Below are positions 20,517-29,919 of a DNA stretch of 64,000 nt, one piece after another. A program made the translations under genes and the position numbers. The DNA comes from Pseudomonadota bacterium (GTDB lineage: Bacteria > Pseudomonadota > Gammaproteobacteria > Burkholderiales > Sulfuriferulaceae): NCBI GenBank assembly GCA_021801025.1, contig JAJYYK010000003.1:124001-188000 (forward strand), read 5' to 3'. Position 1 is the first letter of the stretch. Each line of letters begins with the position of its first letter. Below the pieces are notes generated by a model. It saw nothing but the letters and a program-made list of their open reading frames with translations. It did no database searches and had not been told where the DNA came from.

Positions 20517-21386
20517 ATGCGTACCCATTTAATCCTTCAGGGCCAATGCATCAATAATGATGCGCTCGAGTATCTGGCAGAACTCACCGGTGCGCGAGAA
20601 ATCGAAACTTTGGCAAAAACAATATGGCGTTTGCAAGACGTGCAACCTGAACAAGTGACAAGCCACCCAACCGCACTCGCTGCCTTCTGCGCCGCACAAC
20701 GCCTGGATTATGGATTCATCCCTGCAGAACGGCGCATCGATCAATTCAAGCTGCTTGTCATGGATATGGATTCAACCCTGATCGCGATTGAATGTATTGA
20801 TGAAATCGGCGAGATGCTGGGCATTAAACCGCAAATTTCCGCCATTACCGAATCGGCCATGCGCGGTGAAATAGAATTCGCAGAAAGTCTGACTCGCCGC
20901 GTGGCTTTGCTAGCTGGTTTGGATGCCTTATTGCTTGAACAGGTGTATACCCAGCGCGTGCGACTGAATCCGGGTGCAGAACAACTGATCTCTCACGCGT
21001 GCGCATCCGGTATCAAAACGCTGCTGGTGTCTGGTGGTTTCACCTTCTTTACTGAACGCCTGCAAGCGCAACTGAATTTGGATTACAGTGCAGCCAATAC
21101 ACTGGAAATCATCAATGGCAAACTTACCGGTCGCGTGTCAGGCACCATACTTGATGCGCAAGCCAAAGCGGATTGGCTCACTCGCACCGCAGCTGAATTA
21201 AATATCGCGCCCGAGCAAACCATCGCCATAGGTGATGGCGCCAATGATTTACGCATGATGGCGCGTGCGGGCATTTCAGTGGCCTATCACGCCAAACCTG
21301 TCGTACAACAACAAGCCACCTACGCATTGAATTTCAATGGACTGGATGGCGTACTCGCTTTATTGGGTGATCGTTTGGAGGTTTGA
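20517..21386 (+). CDS. serB: Phosphoserine phosphatase
   Basis: Last step of serine biosynthesis. The 289-residue HAD-family protein has an N-terminal region of about 75 residues, then nucleophile motif D83-M-D85-STL, the SGGFTFF motif II region and the DGANDLRMM motif IV. It is probably cotranscribed with mfd, since the gap is 1 nt. A GGAGG near its 3' end serves a tiny downstream frame (21388). Confidence 0.95.
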   Translation: MRTHLILQGQCINNDALEYLAELTGAREIETLAKTIWRLQDVQPEQVTSHPTALAAFCAAQRLDYGFIPAERRIDQFKLLVMDMDSTLIAIECIDEIGEMLGIKPQISAITESAMRGEIEFAESLTRRVALLAGLDALLLEQVYTQRVRLNPGAEQLISHACASGIKTLLVSGGFTFFTERLQAQLNLDYSAANTLEIINGKLTGRVSGTILDAQAKADWLTRTAAELNIAPEQTIAIGDGANDLRMMARAGISVAYHAKPVVQQQATYALNFNGLDGVLALLGDRLEV

Positions 21387-21387
21387 A

Positions 21388-21465
21388 ATGGAAACAATCG
21401 TTTTGTCCGTATCCGACATGACCTGTGGTGGCGTCAACAGCGTACATTGGGTATTAAATGGATAA
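21388..21465 (+). pseudogene. Remnant of a heavy-metal-associated (CopZ-type) domain gene
   Basis: A 25-codon frame with a good GGAGG at 21377-21381 starts one base after the serB stop and encodes METIVLSVSDMTCGGVNSVH plus a few residues. This is the beginning of an HMA copper-chaperone domain, but the metal motif MTCxxC has lost its second cysteine (MTCGGVNSV) and the frame stops after 25 codons instead of about 65. I read it as a decayed copZ-like gene. No recognisable continuation was found downstream in the other frames. Confidence 0.55.
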
Positions 21466-21856
21466 CTGATACGGCTACAGGGATATGCCCTATTTCAGCC
21501 GTGGTTGGGTATAACAATCTTTTTTCGCACCATAATAGTGCGTGTCGCTGCACATTAAATGTGCTTCGGGATAATACCGAACATCATGAAGACATGACCC
21601 ACTTACAGAATCAGTTCATACAAAAGGCGTATGGGTCATTGTAAACTCGCATCCCGGGAATATTGTAATGGGACAGGCGTTTTTTGACACTTTCCACCGT
21701 AACCACATGCTTACTGCCATGTTTACCGCCTATAGATGCGTCATACAGATGAACTTAATGCCGTCCGCACACTGGCGCAACGAAGGCAGTGCTATCTGGC
21801 CCAATAATTGCTAACGATAAGGTTTCAATACTCCGTTAACATAAAGGTTGCCAAAC
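21466..21856. other. Non-coding stretch with a run of small hairpins
   Basis: About 390 bp without a credible gene. Between 21472 and 21639 several short inverted repeats follow one another: CGGCT/AGCCG (21472-21501) enclosing GGG/CCC, a perfect GCACAT/ATGTGC (21550-21564), CGG/CCG (21567-21579) and ATGACCCA/TGGGTCAT (21594-21639). The run could be decayed DNA or a structured leader or small RNA. AAGG at 21844 is the ribosome binding site of the next gene. Confidence 0.35.
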
Positions 21857-24430
21857 ATGACTAACGCCACCACACTTCAAAATGATCTCTTCCTGCCTTA
21901 TATGCGTGATGTGATTCGCAGTGAACAATCGTTACGCGAACTAAATCTCATGTGGCGCATGATTGAATCTTCCGCAAGAATGAATTGCCTGGCAGAAACA
22001 AAGCCGATCCTGCAAACCATGGCTGCGACACGAGCTGGATTTGACCGGTTGGAGCACGAACTGGTTTCAAGCCTGGTACATGAAAAAGTGGCTAACGTGA
22101 TGACTCAAATCGGCACCAAGGCTCATTATGTCATTGATATTGTGGTACGTAATCTTTATGAACGAACTGCCGACATTGGGTTTCTTGCTACGGATCAGGC
22201 ATTGTGCAAATTCGTTGCAGGCCTGCAGCGCGATCAGGCGGCCATCCGTGCACGGCTATTGGCCTATCGCAGCAAATACACGGTATATGATGAAATCATA
22301 CTGCTCGACAAGGAAGGCAATGTTTTAGTCCAGATTGACGAGCATTCTGAAGTTGAAGGCAGTGTTGACCCGCTGATTGCACAAACGCTGGCATCCAAAA
22401 CCTATGTTGAAACTTTTCGGGCCACCGATTTGCGTCCTGGCAAGCAAAAATCATTGATTTACTCGCAACGGATTTTGCATCCGGAAACCAAAGCCGTTGT
22501 CGGCATACTGTGTCTGTGCTTTGATTTTGAGAAAGAAATGCTCGGTATTTTTAATTCCCACCGGGACCCGGAAGAACGCTCAAACATGCTGCTGCTCGAT
22601 GGCGAGAATCGTGTCATTGCCAGCGCTGATACGATGTGGATACCATTAGACGTGGTTGTCCCCGTGAACCGTGGTGACAGCGCACGTCTAATGATGTTTG
22701 GTGGTCGTAAATATTTGATACAGACTTTTGTCGCTGAAGGTTATCAGGATTACATGGGGCCGCCTGGATGGCAAGGCCAGGTGATGACACCCGTTGACGT
22801 TGCCTTTCTGGAAGACGGCGGAAAAACCTCATTAACGCTGAATACATCGATCACGGAAGGATTGTTGTCACACGCACAGACTTTTTCACCGCCGCTTTAT
22901 AAAATCATGCAGGCTGCAGAAACCATTCAGCGTGTGGTCTGGAATGGGCAAGTCATGACGGCGGGGCATAACGAAAATTTACTACAATTAAAATCGATAC
23001 TGGAACAGATCAGCGAAACCGGAAATCGCAGTAATGAACTTTTTTCACAATCAATCAGTAATTTGTATAAAACAGTGCTTGGCTCCAGTTTACGCGGTAC
23101 GGAATTCATGTCGCATCTGCTGGTGGACTTGCTCGACCGCAATTTGTATGAACGTTCCGACGATTGCCGGTGGTGGGCATTGACGCCGGTTCTGCGTGAT
23201 ACGTTGGCCGCACCCTCATACACCAAAGAAATGATTCAGGAAATCACAGACATTCTGCTCTATATCAATAGCCTGTACACCGTTTATACCCGGATTTTCG
23301 TTTATGACACAAACGGTCAGATCATTGCAAGCACCGATTCGGGGCGCACGGAGGCGAACAATGCCAGTTCAAATTCATCAATCGACCCTAAAACGCTCGA
23401 GTCTGTCCTTTCTTTACGTACGGAACAAGATTACCACGTGACGCCATTCATGCCGACTTCGTTATACAACAATGCGTCGACCTATGTGTATCACGCTGCA
23501 ATTCGACATCCGGATAACCCGCAGCGGATTGTTGGCGGGATAGGCATTGTATTTGATTCGACCCCGGAATTTTCTGCGATGTTGCACGGAGGCCTGAATG
23601 GAAAAAAGGACACCACGGCATTTTTTATCAATCGCGAGGGACGCATCATTGCCACGACCGACCCATCCCGCGCTGTTGGTACCACTTTGGATATCCAGGC
23701 AACTGTGCTGGAACAGAAAAACGGCACCAGTACATCAAGTATCGTGATTCATGACGGCCATTATGCAAGCATGGGATGCACTGTATCCAGTGGGTATCGC
23801 GAATTTAAAGTCAGCGATGGTTATCAAGAAGATGTGATCGCCGTTGTATTCGAATCTTTTGGCGCAGTACGGGAACGCAACCTCATGGGAAATAAAAATT
23901 TACCCCCCCTGATTTATCATGCCACAGGGACGACAAGACATCAATTTGCAACATTTTTCATTGAAAAAAATCTGTTTGCCATTCCCGCCGAATCGGTACT
24001 TGAAGCCCTGCCGGGATCAGAGATATTGCCCATGTCTATGGGTAGCCACGCTTCGCGGGTTGGGATGCTTTCAGTCAAGCATAAACAAGGGGGAAGCCAA
24101 TTGATTTGGGTCTTCGATTTGGGATACAGAATTCGCGGTACAACATCAGAAATCGGCACTGGTTGCCAGGTTGTTGTTGTCCAGCATGTACAAGGGGATA
24201 TTATCGGTTTACTCGTTGATGAACTACATGGTGTGCCTGAATTCAGTGATGAGCAGATTACCTCCACACCCTTCGGTAAAAATACTGGGAGCGCACTGGT
24301 AACAAAAGTAATTAAAGGTAATCACGGCAATTTATTGATTCAAGTACTGGATGTGAATTACCTGTACCACACGCTAAAAGACGGCGAAATGCCCAGCACC
24401 CCGGAATGGGGGCTGGAAGAAGCCGCATAA
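21857..24430 (+). CDS. Soluble double-Cache-like sensor protein with C-terminal CheW domain
   Basis: The 857-residue protein lacks a signal peptide or membrane span. It contains two related sensor-like halves, each with an NLYERxxDxxFLATD-type motif (near 97-115 and 420-440), and a Cache-like strand pattern (VYDEIILLDKEGNVLVQID; VYDTNGQIIASTDSG). The last ~170 residues (from ATFFIEKNLFAIPAESVLEAL to GLLVDELHGV) are a CheW-like domain, which would dock on CheA or receptors. ATG 21857 has AAGG at the right distance; a TTG at 21848 is in frame but less likely. It lies directly upstream of an EAL gene. The role is probably cytoplasmic ligand sensing feeding chemotaxis-type signalling; the ligand is unknown. 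Confidence 0.7.
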   Translation: MTNATTLQNDLFLPYMRDVIRSEQSLRELNLMWRMIESSARMNCLAETKPILQTMAATRAGFDRLEHELVSSLVHEKVANVMTQIGTKAHYVIDIVVRNLYERTADIGFLATDQALCKFVAGLQRDQAAIRARLLAYRSKYTVYDEIILLDKEGNVLVQIDEHSEVEGSVDPLIAQTLASKTYVETFRATDLRPGKQKSLIYSQRILHPETKAVVGILCLCFDFEKEMLGIFNSHRDPEERSNMLLLDGENRVIASADTMWIPLDVVVPVNRGDSARLMMFGGRKYLIQTFVAEGYQDYMGPPGWQGQVMTPVDVAFLEDGGKTSLTLNTSITEGLLSHAQTFSPPLYKIMQAAETIQRVVWNGQVMTAGHNENLLQLKSILEQISETGNRSNELFSQSISNLYKTVLGSSLRGTEFMSHLLVDLLDRNLYERSDDCRWWALTPVLRDTLAAPSYTKEMIQEITDILLYINSLYTVYTRIFVYDTNGQIIASTDSGRTEANNASSNSSIDPKTLESVLSLRTEQDYHVTPFMPTSLYNNASTYVYHAAIRHPDNPQRIVGGIGIVFDSTPEFSAMLHGGLNGKKDTTAFFINREGRIIATTDPSRAVGTTLDIQATVLEQKNGTSTSSIVIHDGHYASMGCTVSSGYREFKVSDGYQEDVIAVVFESFGAVRERNLMGNKNLPPLIYHATGTTRHQFATFFIEKNLFAIPAESVLEALPGSEILPMSMGSHASRVGMLSVKHKQGGSQLIWVFDLGYRIRGTTSEIGTGCQVVVVQHVQGDIIGLLVDELHGVPEFSDEQITSTPFGKNTGSALVTKVIKGNHGNLLIQVLDVNYLYHTLKDGEMPSTPEWGLEEAA

Positions 24431-24524
24431 AGCGACGACCCCAATTTAAACCGGCCCGCAAATATGGGTAAAGCCATCCAGCACGGATTTTACATAAAAT
24501 TTCTTATATGAAACAATATTGACT

Positions 24525-25800
24525 ATGAGTTTTTGCTTTCAATCCAATACAACCCACCCTCAACTTCACCTTGACATGATCGAGTCCCTGGTAACCCAGG
24601 AAGGCGCCAAAGTAAACGGGCAATATAATGGGCTGCGGTTAACCAGCGCCTTCCAGCCAATATTCAGCATCCCACATCGCAGACAAGTCGGATACGAGGG
24701 TTTGTTGCGGGCATTCAACCCTGACGGCACAGCCGTCTCGCCGCTCGAGGTATTTCGTACCCCCCGCACCGAGCCTGATGCCATTTTGCTGGATCGGCTC
24801 TGCAGAAATTTGCATCTCCGTAATTTTATGACGATGGCAGACGATATCCACTGGATTTTTATTAATGTTAGCCCGCAAGTCATCGTTAATGGCAAACATT
24901 ATGGGGCATATTTTTCCGAGCTGCTTCAGCGCTATGACATACCGCCCCATCGTGTGGTCATAGAAATTCTCGAAGGGGAAATTCATGATGAAGATTTATT
25001 GGCAGACGCGGCAGGTTACTACAAAAAATTGGGTTGTCTGATCGCCATTGACGATTTTGGTGCCGGGCACTCCAATTTTGAACGGATCTGGCGCATAGGT
25101 CCCGATATTGTCAAACTGGATCGTTCAGTCATCACCCAAGCGGCCCAAAACCGTTCTGTCGCACGTGTCTTGCCGAATCTGGTGAATTTAATTCATGAGT
25201 CTGGAAGTTTGGCACTTATTGAGGGAGTTGAAACAGAAAATGAGGCGCTTGTCGCCATGAACTCAGGAAGTGATTTTGTTCAAGGTTTTTATTTTGGCAA
25301 GCCATCAGGGCAGCTGATTCCGCCGGTCACCGAAAATCATCGCATTATTGAGCTTTGCGGAAAATTTAAAACATACTCAGATGATCTGGAAACCCGGCAG
25401 AAAAATGAACTTGTCCAATATATGGAAACCTTTATGCGCTCAGCAGGGCTGATACAGTCCGGTTTTTCCATCGAACACGCTTGTGCAGGGTTTCTGGACC
25501 AGGAAAGGGACACGATGTTTCCTCCTGAACAGGGACGGTATCCAGTCAGGAAAAAACATCGTTTCCCTTTCTCATGAAAAAAAGGATCTCCGCTTTCTGC
25601 CCGTATCCGATGCGGAAGGTGGCAACTGGTCAAAACGCCATTACTTTCAGCATGCGCTGAACAACCCCGGAGAAGTTCAAACCACGCAGCCTTATCTTTC
25701 CGTCGTGGAAGCACATCTGTGCATCACGCTATCCATTGCCATTCAGACCGACAATGACACCAGTGTGCTTTGCTGCGACCTGAACTGGAAGGACATATGA
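24525..25800 (+). pseudogene. Cyclic-di-GMP phosphodiesterase (EAL) gene with C-terminal Cache-like domain, frameshifted
   Basis: The first frame (24525-25577, 350 residues) is a complete EAL domain: YEGLLR, INVSP, IEILEGE, IDDFGAGHSN, KLD, EGVETE and QGFYFGKPS, so the catalytic acidic and lysine residues look intact. It should degrade c-di-GMP. The continuation is in another frame, about 25540-25800 (GKNIVSLSHEKKDLRF, WSKRHYFQHALNNPGEVQTT, then LSVVEAHLCITLSIA), typical of the small Cache-like domain that follows EAL in related proteins. A single-base change around 25530-25560 explains the break. It may be a real mutation, leaving a shortened EAL protein, or a sequencing error. No clear ribosome binding site is seen before ATG 24525. 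Confidence 0.75.
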
Positions 25801-25940
25801 CTGGCAAGGAATGATCGTCAACGCTGGTTACAGCTCGTTGACATCACCCCACGGCCAATATGAGGCGCTGGTTCACATCCATCACAACATGAATCTTGTG
25901 TGTCATGACTAAAACCATATTGCCAGCGCACATAATCTGA

Positions 25941-25968
25941 TTTACAGCCTCTAAAAAACTGTTATGAT
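25941..25968 (+). promoter_or_regulatory. Candidate sigma70 promoter of the Lpp-like gene
   Basis: TTTACA at 25941-25946 and TATGAT at 25963-25968 with a 16-bp spacer, about 100 bp before the lipoprotein start codon. Very close to consensus, as expected for an abundant lipoprotein. Confidence 0.55.
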
Positions 25969-26070
25969 AAGGCAGTAATTGGGTGGAAGCGCAAAAAATC
26001 GGGCCAGACCTAATTACGGCATATGATTTTCAATATGTGAAATTTTTTATATAACTTTTGGAGTAATTTC

Positions 26071-26388
26071 ATGACTAAGATATCTTCATACAAAAAGTTC
26101 TCCCTTCTTGGCGCCGCACTGCTTGGCGTTGCTTTGCTGGGAGGTTGCGCAACCACCGATGAAATGAACAAAGCCCAATCCAGTGCCGACCAGGCTGCCC
26201 AGAAGGCTGATCAGGCCAATACTGCAGCTGCTGCAGCCAAAACCGAAGCCGACCAAGCCAACACCACTGCCGACCAAGCTAAATCTACCGCTGATTCGGC
26301 AAAGGCTGAAGCTGACAAGGCGATGCAGGAAGTGGATGCTCTGTCTGAGAAAATTGACCGCATGTTCAAGAAAACGATGCAAAAATAA
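26071..26388 (+). CDS. Lpp-like alanine-zipper murein lipoprotein
   Basis: The 105-residue product has a lipoprotein signal with lipobox LGGC. A long Ala-rich coiled coil with repeating ADQA/ADKA units follows, then a basic C-terminus RMFKKTMQK. This is the layout of Lpp/OprI trimers that span from the outer membrane to peptidoglycan. The terminal lysine could be the residue coupled to peptidoglycan by L,D-transpeptidases, two of which lie next door. TTGGAG precedes the ATG and a hairpin terminator follows. The gene is similar in kind, not demonstrably orthologous, to lpp. Confidence 0.8.
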   Translation: MTKISSYKKFSLLGAALLGVALLGGCATTDEMNKAQSSADQAAQKADQANTAAAAAKTEADQANTTADQAKSTADSAKAEADKAMQEVDALSEKIDRMFKKTMQK

Positions 26389-26403
26389 GCTGACGCTTCA
26401 TGA

Positions 26404-26439
26404 TGACAGGCGGGGAAATGTCTACACCACCGCCTGTCA
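26404..26439 (+). terminator. Hairpin terminator after the Lpp-like gene
   Basis: A 10-bp stem TGACAGGCGG / CCGCCTGTCA about 15 bp after the stop codon, without a long T run. It also lies beyond the 3' end of the convergent L,D-transpeptidase gene and could act in both directions. Confidence 0.55.
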
Positions 26440-26505
26440 GTTACCCACAACGTTTGAAATATTGTTGTCACCTGCTGTGGGTAAAATCAGATGATCAGAC
26501 CGAAT

Positions 26506-27072
26506 TTAACGGATGACCACCCTGGTACCCACATGCACCCAGAGTGAAAGGGTCTTGATCTCGCGATTAGTGATGGCCACGCACCCATCAGTCCAGTCAA
26601 CAGACTGTTGGACTCGCAGGTTCCCGCTGCCAAGCCCGTGGATACCCAATTGCCCCCCAAGTGATGTATTCTGGGGTGGTATCCGGTGCCGACGAAAAGC
26701 ATCAATGATCGCATCAAATTCCGCTCCCGTGATGTTCCCTTTGGCATAAGCGCGGATAGCCATGCCTGATGAGGGATAATCAAAACCGAAAAAAGTACCA
26801 AAACGGCTGTGGTGGTTAATCCATGCCACATGAAAGGTACCCAATGGGGTGGTGTCATCGCCTTTACGATGTACCTCTGCCGTGCCGCCGCTGCCAATGG
26901 CAATGTTGTGGAAACGAATAATAACGTGATCAGCAGCAGAAAAAACCGTTAGAACGTCGTTTTGAGTGTCCACCAGAACCCAGGGTTGTTGACTTGCCGC
27001 ATAAGAAAACACGGATGAACACTGAATGACCAATGCAAAAAGGGTATAAAAAACAGATCTCAATATAATCAT
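26506..27072 (-). CDS. L,D-transpeptidase family protein (YkuD domain, YafK-like)
   Basis: A 188-residue exported protein with signal peptide MIILRSVFYTLFALVIQCSS and cleavage near SYAA-SQ. A YkuD catalytic domain follows with IHGLG and the active-site motif WTDGCVAITN. L,D-transpeptidases of this type cross-link peptidoglycan, anchor Lpp, or remove it. The YkuD consensus S/T-x-G-C-R is relaxed here (T-D-G-C-V), as in the YafK-type branch. ATG 27072 is preferred because it gives a normal signal peptide; an in-frame ATG at 27111 would add 13 residues. Convergent with the Lpp-like gene. Confidence 0.82.
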   Translation of the reverse strand: MIILRSVFYTLFALVIQCSSVFSYAASQQPWVLVDTQNDVLTVFSAADHVIIRFHNIAIGSGGTAEVHRKGDDTTPLGTFHVAWINHHSRFGTFFGFDYPSSGMAIRAYAKGNITGAEFDAIIDAFRRHRIPPQNTSLGGQLGIHGLGSGNLRVQQSVDWTDGCVAITNREIKTLSLWVHVGTRVVIR

Positions 27073-27278
27073 ACTCGAAACGACAATTAAACAGGTTATT
27101 AATATATTCATCGCGGCACAGGGTCAGAGCGGCCACTCAAAACACCCATTCTGTAGTGAACGGGTGTCCATACCAGGTGTCTCAGCGAATGTGCGACTCA
27201 ATCTGCCACATTCTTGGCTCCATATTGTAAATTATTAAGCAGTTGGTCAACTGCCTTTTTCAGGATCATGCACCAGTT

Positions 27279-28355
27279 ATGAAACAAACACATTCACAAG
27301 CCCCCGCCAACACGGCGCCGCTCATATCGAGATTCCGGATATTTTTACTGTTGTTTCTGGGTTGGTCCGCCTCCAGTTGGGGAGCCACCTACCCACTCCC
27401 TGCCAACGGCAGCAACATTGTTGGACAAATACAGGTGGTAACCATCGATGCCCATAACACTTTACTGGACATCGCCAGACATTATGACCTCGGCTACAAT
27501 GAAATCACCGCCGCAAATCCAAAGGTTTCAATCTGGCTTCCCGGCGAGGGCACCAAAATTGTTGTGCCCACCGAGTTCATCCTCCCACCGCGCCCCTGGA
27601 CAGGTATCATCATCAATATTGCGCAGCGCCGACTATACTATTTTCCCCAGACAAAAGCACACAATCGGGCAACAGTGGTCACCTTTCCTATCGGTATTTC
27701 ACGTCACAACTGGTCCACACCTTTGGGCAAGACGCGTATCATTGCCAAATTTAAAGACCCTTCCTGGATTGTACCCAAAGATATTTGGGAAGAACATCAT
27801 AGTCAGGGTAACGCGAATTTTCCCAAGTATTTCCCCCCTGGGCCGGACAATCCCATGGGAATGTTAGCACTAGAAACCGGCTTTCCGGAAATTTTCATTC
27901 ATGGCACCAACCACCCGTGGGGTGTCGGCATGCGTGTCAGCCACGGGTGTCTTCATTTATACCCGGAGAATGCCGCCTACCTGTTCCCAAACGTTCCTGT
28001 GGGCACACCGGTGCGCATCATTAACCAGCCATTTCTGGTAGGGGAACGCGGCCACACGCTCTACCTGAGTGTTTCCCGACCTGTGGACGAACCCGATATT
28101 CAGAAGAATCTGTCAAACCGGGCCACGGAAGCGGTAATTCTCTATATGGTACAGTATGAAGGTCCCTTACCAAAAGTAGACTGGAACAGGATAAAACAAA
28201 TTGCCGAAACCCAAAATCTGATTCCCACGCCCATCAGCGCCGGGGCTCTGACTATCGAACAAATCATTGCCTCCATTGCGCCGGAGGAGTACAAATATGC
28301 GCCCTATGACATTGATGCCAATAATGCGGCAACCCCCATGATCACACCGCCTTGA
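27279..28355 (+). CDS. LysM-containing L,D-transpeptidase (ErfK/YbiS family)
   Basis: The 358-residue exported protein has an N-terminal hydrophobic signal (residues ~18-38, ending SSWGA). A LysM-like peptidoglycan-binding segment follows (IDAHNTLLDIARHYDLGYNE and IWLPGEGTKIVVP), then the YkuD catalytic domain with HGT and the nucleophile motif SHGCLHLYPENA near residue 218. The C-terminal ~100 residues are of the ErfK type. It probably attaches Lpp-like lipoprotein to, or cross-links, peptidoglycan. ATG 27279 is preferred to a TTG at 27243. Divergent from the other transpeptidase gene. Confidence 0.88.
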   Translation: MKQTHSQAPANTAPLISRFRIFLLLFLGWSASSWGATYPLPANGSNIVGQIQVVTIDAHNTLLDIARHYDLGYNEITAANPKVSIWLPGEGTKIVVPTEFILPPRPWTGIIINIAQRRLYYFPQTKAHNRATVVTFPIGISRHNWSTPLGKTRIIAKFKDPSWIVPKDIWEEHHSQGNANFPKYFPPGPDNPMGMLALETGFPEIFIHGTNHPWGVGMRVSHGCLHLYPENAAYLFPNVPVGTPVRIINQPFLVGERGHTLYLSVSRPVDEPDIQKNLSNRATEAVILYMVQYEGPLPKVDWNRIKQIAETQNLIPTPISAGALTIEQIIASIAPEEYKYAPYDIDANNAATPMITPP

Positions 28356-28972
28356 TCCCATTGCGGTTTTCTGTGGTGCCAGATGATGTTGTTTAAATCC
28401 GCCTGCGCCGCCACAGGACATACTGGGCGTGCGCAAGCGCCTACCCTTTTTGCAGTAAACAATTGTTGAAATGTGATGGTCTTGCGTGGTGATTATTGCT
28501 CAGTTGTATGGTGCACCATGGTGCGTGAACCTGTAAACCGGATAGTGTAAATAACCGCTGCCGCACTGATCTCAAGTGCTGCGGTCACTCCATCCTTCCA
28601 CTAAACTGTTCGTCAACGTCTGTCAAACAGCACGCAAAAATTTCCACTTTATGACAAAAGCAGTACGCTGTAAAAATTCGTTAACTGCATATTCCATATA
28701 TAATTTTTGAACTCGCCATCTGGATACACACGCGGCTTCATGGCAAAAATTAGACATTGATTCACGGTCAGCAACCATTCATTCAAATTTTTAGTTGAGT
28801 ATTGACGGGTCAGAAACAGGGGGGATTTGAAACAGACAGATCGCCCATTAAAATTAATAACGATTTGATTAAGTGATGAGGCACCGGCCTTCAGAGCGGG
28901 GCTCCGCGCTCATGCCGGCCTAAAGGCAGGGGTTTTAACCAGATGGAGAAAGAGTAAAAAATGTTTGTTTCG
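28356..28972. other. Intergenic region without recognised gene
   Basis: A 617-bp gap between the transpeptidase gene and tRNA-Thr. No reading frame here looks coding. A GC-rich imperfect hairpin at about 28880-28915 lies downstream of the tRNA on the minus strand and could process or stop its transcript, but it has no T run. Otherwise AT-rich and featureless. Confidence 0.5.
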
Positions 28973-29048
<76 letters not shown>

Positions 29049-29083
29049 GAAGGTGCGCATTATGCCATGATGTGCGCACGAGG

Positions 29084-29503
29084 TCAAAAAAGATCAGGCT
29101 GTTTTTTGATGCGCCCCCAACGCAACCAAACGCGCAAGCGTCGATAGGCCTCTGCATCGACATTGTCGCGCAATAGCACAGCATCCACTCGCCGCCCTGC
29201 GCACCTGAAATTGGCTACGGTCAATGGTGCGGTAACAAGCGCTTCCTGTAAAACGGCTTCATGCCATACGCCGCGCCAGTGCAAACGGTATCCTTCACCA
29301 CTTGCCTCAATAGTCGTCAGTTGCAATACACGTTGTTTGCGATCATGCCAAATGGCGCTACCAAGCAACATCCCTGCACCCAACATGCGCAACCACCACA
29401 ACTTGATGGCAACGACCCACGCCACACATGCCATCCCATGCGCCAACCACAGGAAGATGCGCAGGCGCCGGGACACGCCCACATTCACATACAGCGGAAT
29501 CAC
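29084..29503 (-). CDS. YgfX/CptA-like inner membrane protein
   Basis: The 139-residue product has two adjacent membrane spans (about 12-30 and 33-50), then a soluble domain with WRGVWHEAVLQ and a final RRLRVWLRWGR, the usual pattern of the YgfX (CptA) family. In E. coli YgfX pairs with SdhE (YgfY) and affects cytoskeletal proteins; no sdhE is seen here. GTG 29503 overlaps the stop of the preceding receiver-like gene (GTGA), which favours it over a TTG at 29521. Confidence 0.6.
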   Translation of the reverse strand: MIPLYVNVGVSRRLRIFLWLAHGMACVAWVVAIKLWWLRMLGAGMLLGSAIWHDRKQRVLQLTTIEASGEGYRLHWRGVWHEAVLQEALVTAPLTVANFRCAGRRVDAVLLRDNVDAEAYRRLRVWLRWGRIKKQPDLF

Positions 29504-29892
29504 CAGCGGAATTGGTGACAAAACTGAATTAAACGTTCAGCGATTTCTTCACGCTCAAAGAAACGGTCTGCACGATTGAGCCGTGCCTCGTCGCGCTCAT
29601 CAGCGCTACCGCCAAAGCAAAAAATCGGCACATTCAACATCCATTCCCTGCGCACTTTGCGAATAGCTTCTTGTGGGTCGAAATCATCTGTCAAACTATC
29701 GAGATCGAGAAAAATAAAACGATAGAGCAACAACTGATCAAAACTGCCCAGACTGTCCAGGTCTGTAGTGCAACGAAGCTGCCAGCCTTCGGGCAAAGTT
29801 TGCTGTACAGTATTTTGCAAGTCAACATCGTGACTCATCAAGATCATTTTGTGTTGTAATCGCGCTGCGACGGTGGGTTCAGTGACGGTCAT
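29500..29892 (-). CDS. Receiver-like domain protein (degenerate response regulator)
   Basis: The 130-residue product looks like a stand-alone CheY-like fold: KMILMSHDVDLQNTVQQTL at strand 1, FIFLDLDSL at strand 3, and VPIFCFGGSADERDEA at strand 4. The usual acidic pair after strand 1 and the phospho-aspartate context are not standard (MSHDVD, FLDLDS), so phosphorylation is uncertain. It is translationally coupled to the ygfX-like gene and follows the lipoate-ligase-like gene. Function unknown. Confidence 0.5.
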   Translation of the reverse strand: MTVTEPTVAARLQHKMILMSHDVDLQNTVQQTLPEGWQLRCTTDLDSLGSFDQLLLYRFIFLDLDSLTDDFDPQEAIRKVRREWMLNVPIFCFGGSADERDEARLNRADRFFEREEIAERLIQFCHQFRW

Positions 29893-29919
29893 AGGTTTAA
29901 TCTCGAATTCACATTATTT

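Noticed and set aside
21447-21644. 65-codon frame after the copper-chaperone remnant
   Set aside because: No ribosome binding site, no recognisable protein pattern, and the stretch is full of hairpins.
28870-28920. GC-rich hairpin downstream of tRNA-Thr as a terminator
   Set aside because: Pairing is imperfect and there is no T run; kept only as a remark in the intergenic entry.
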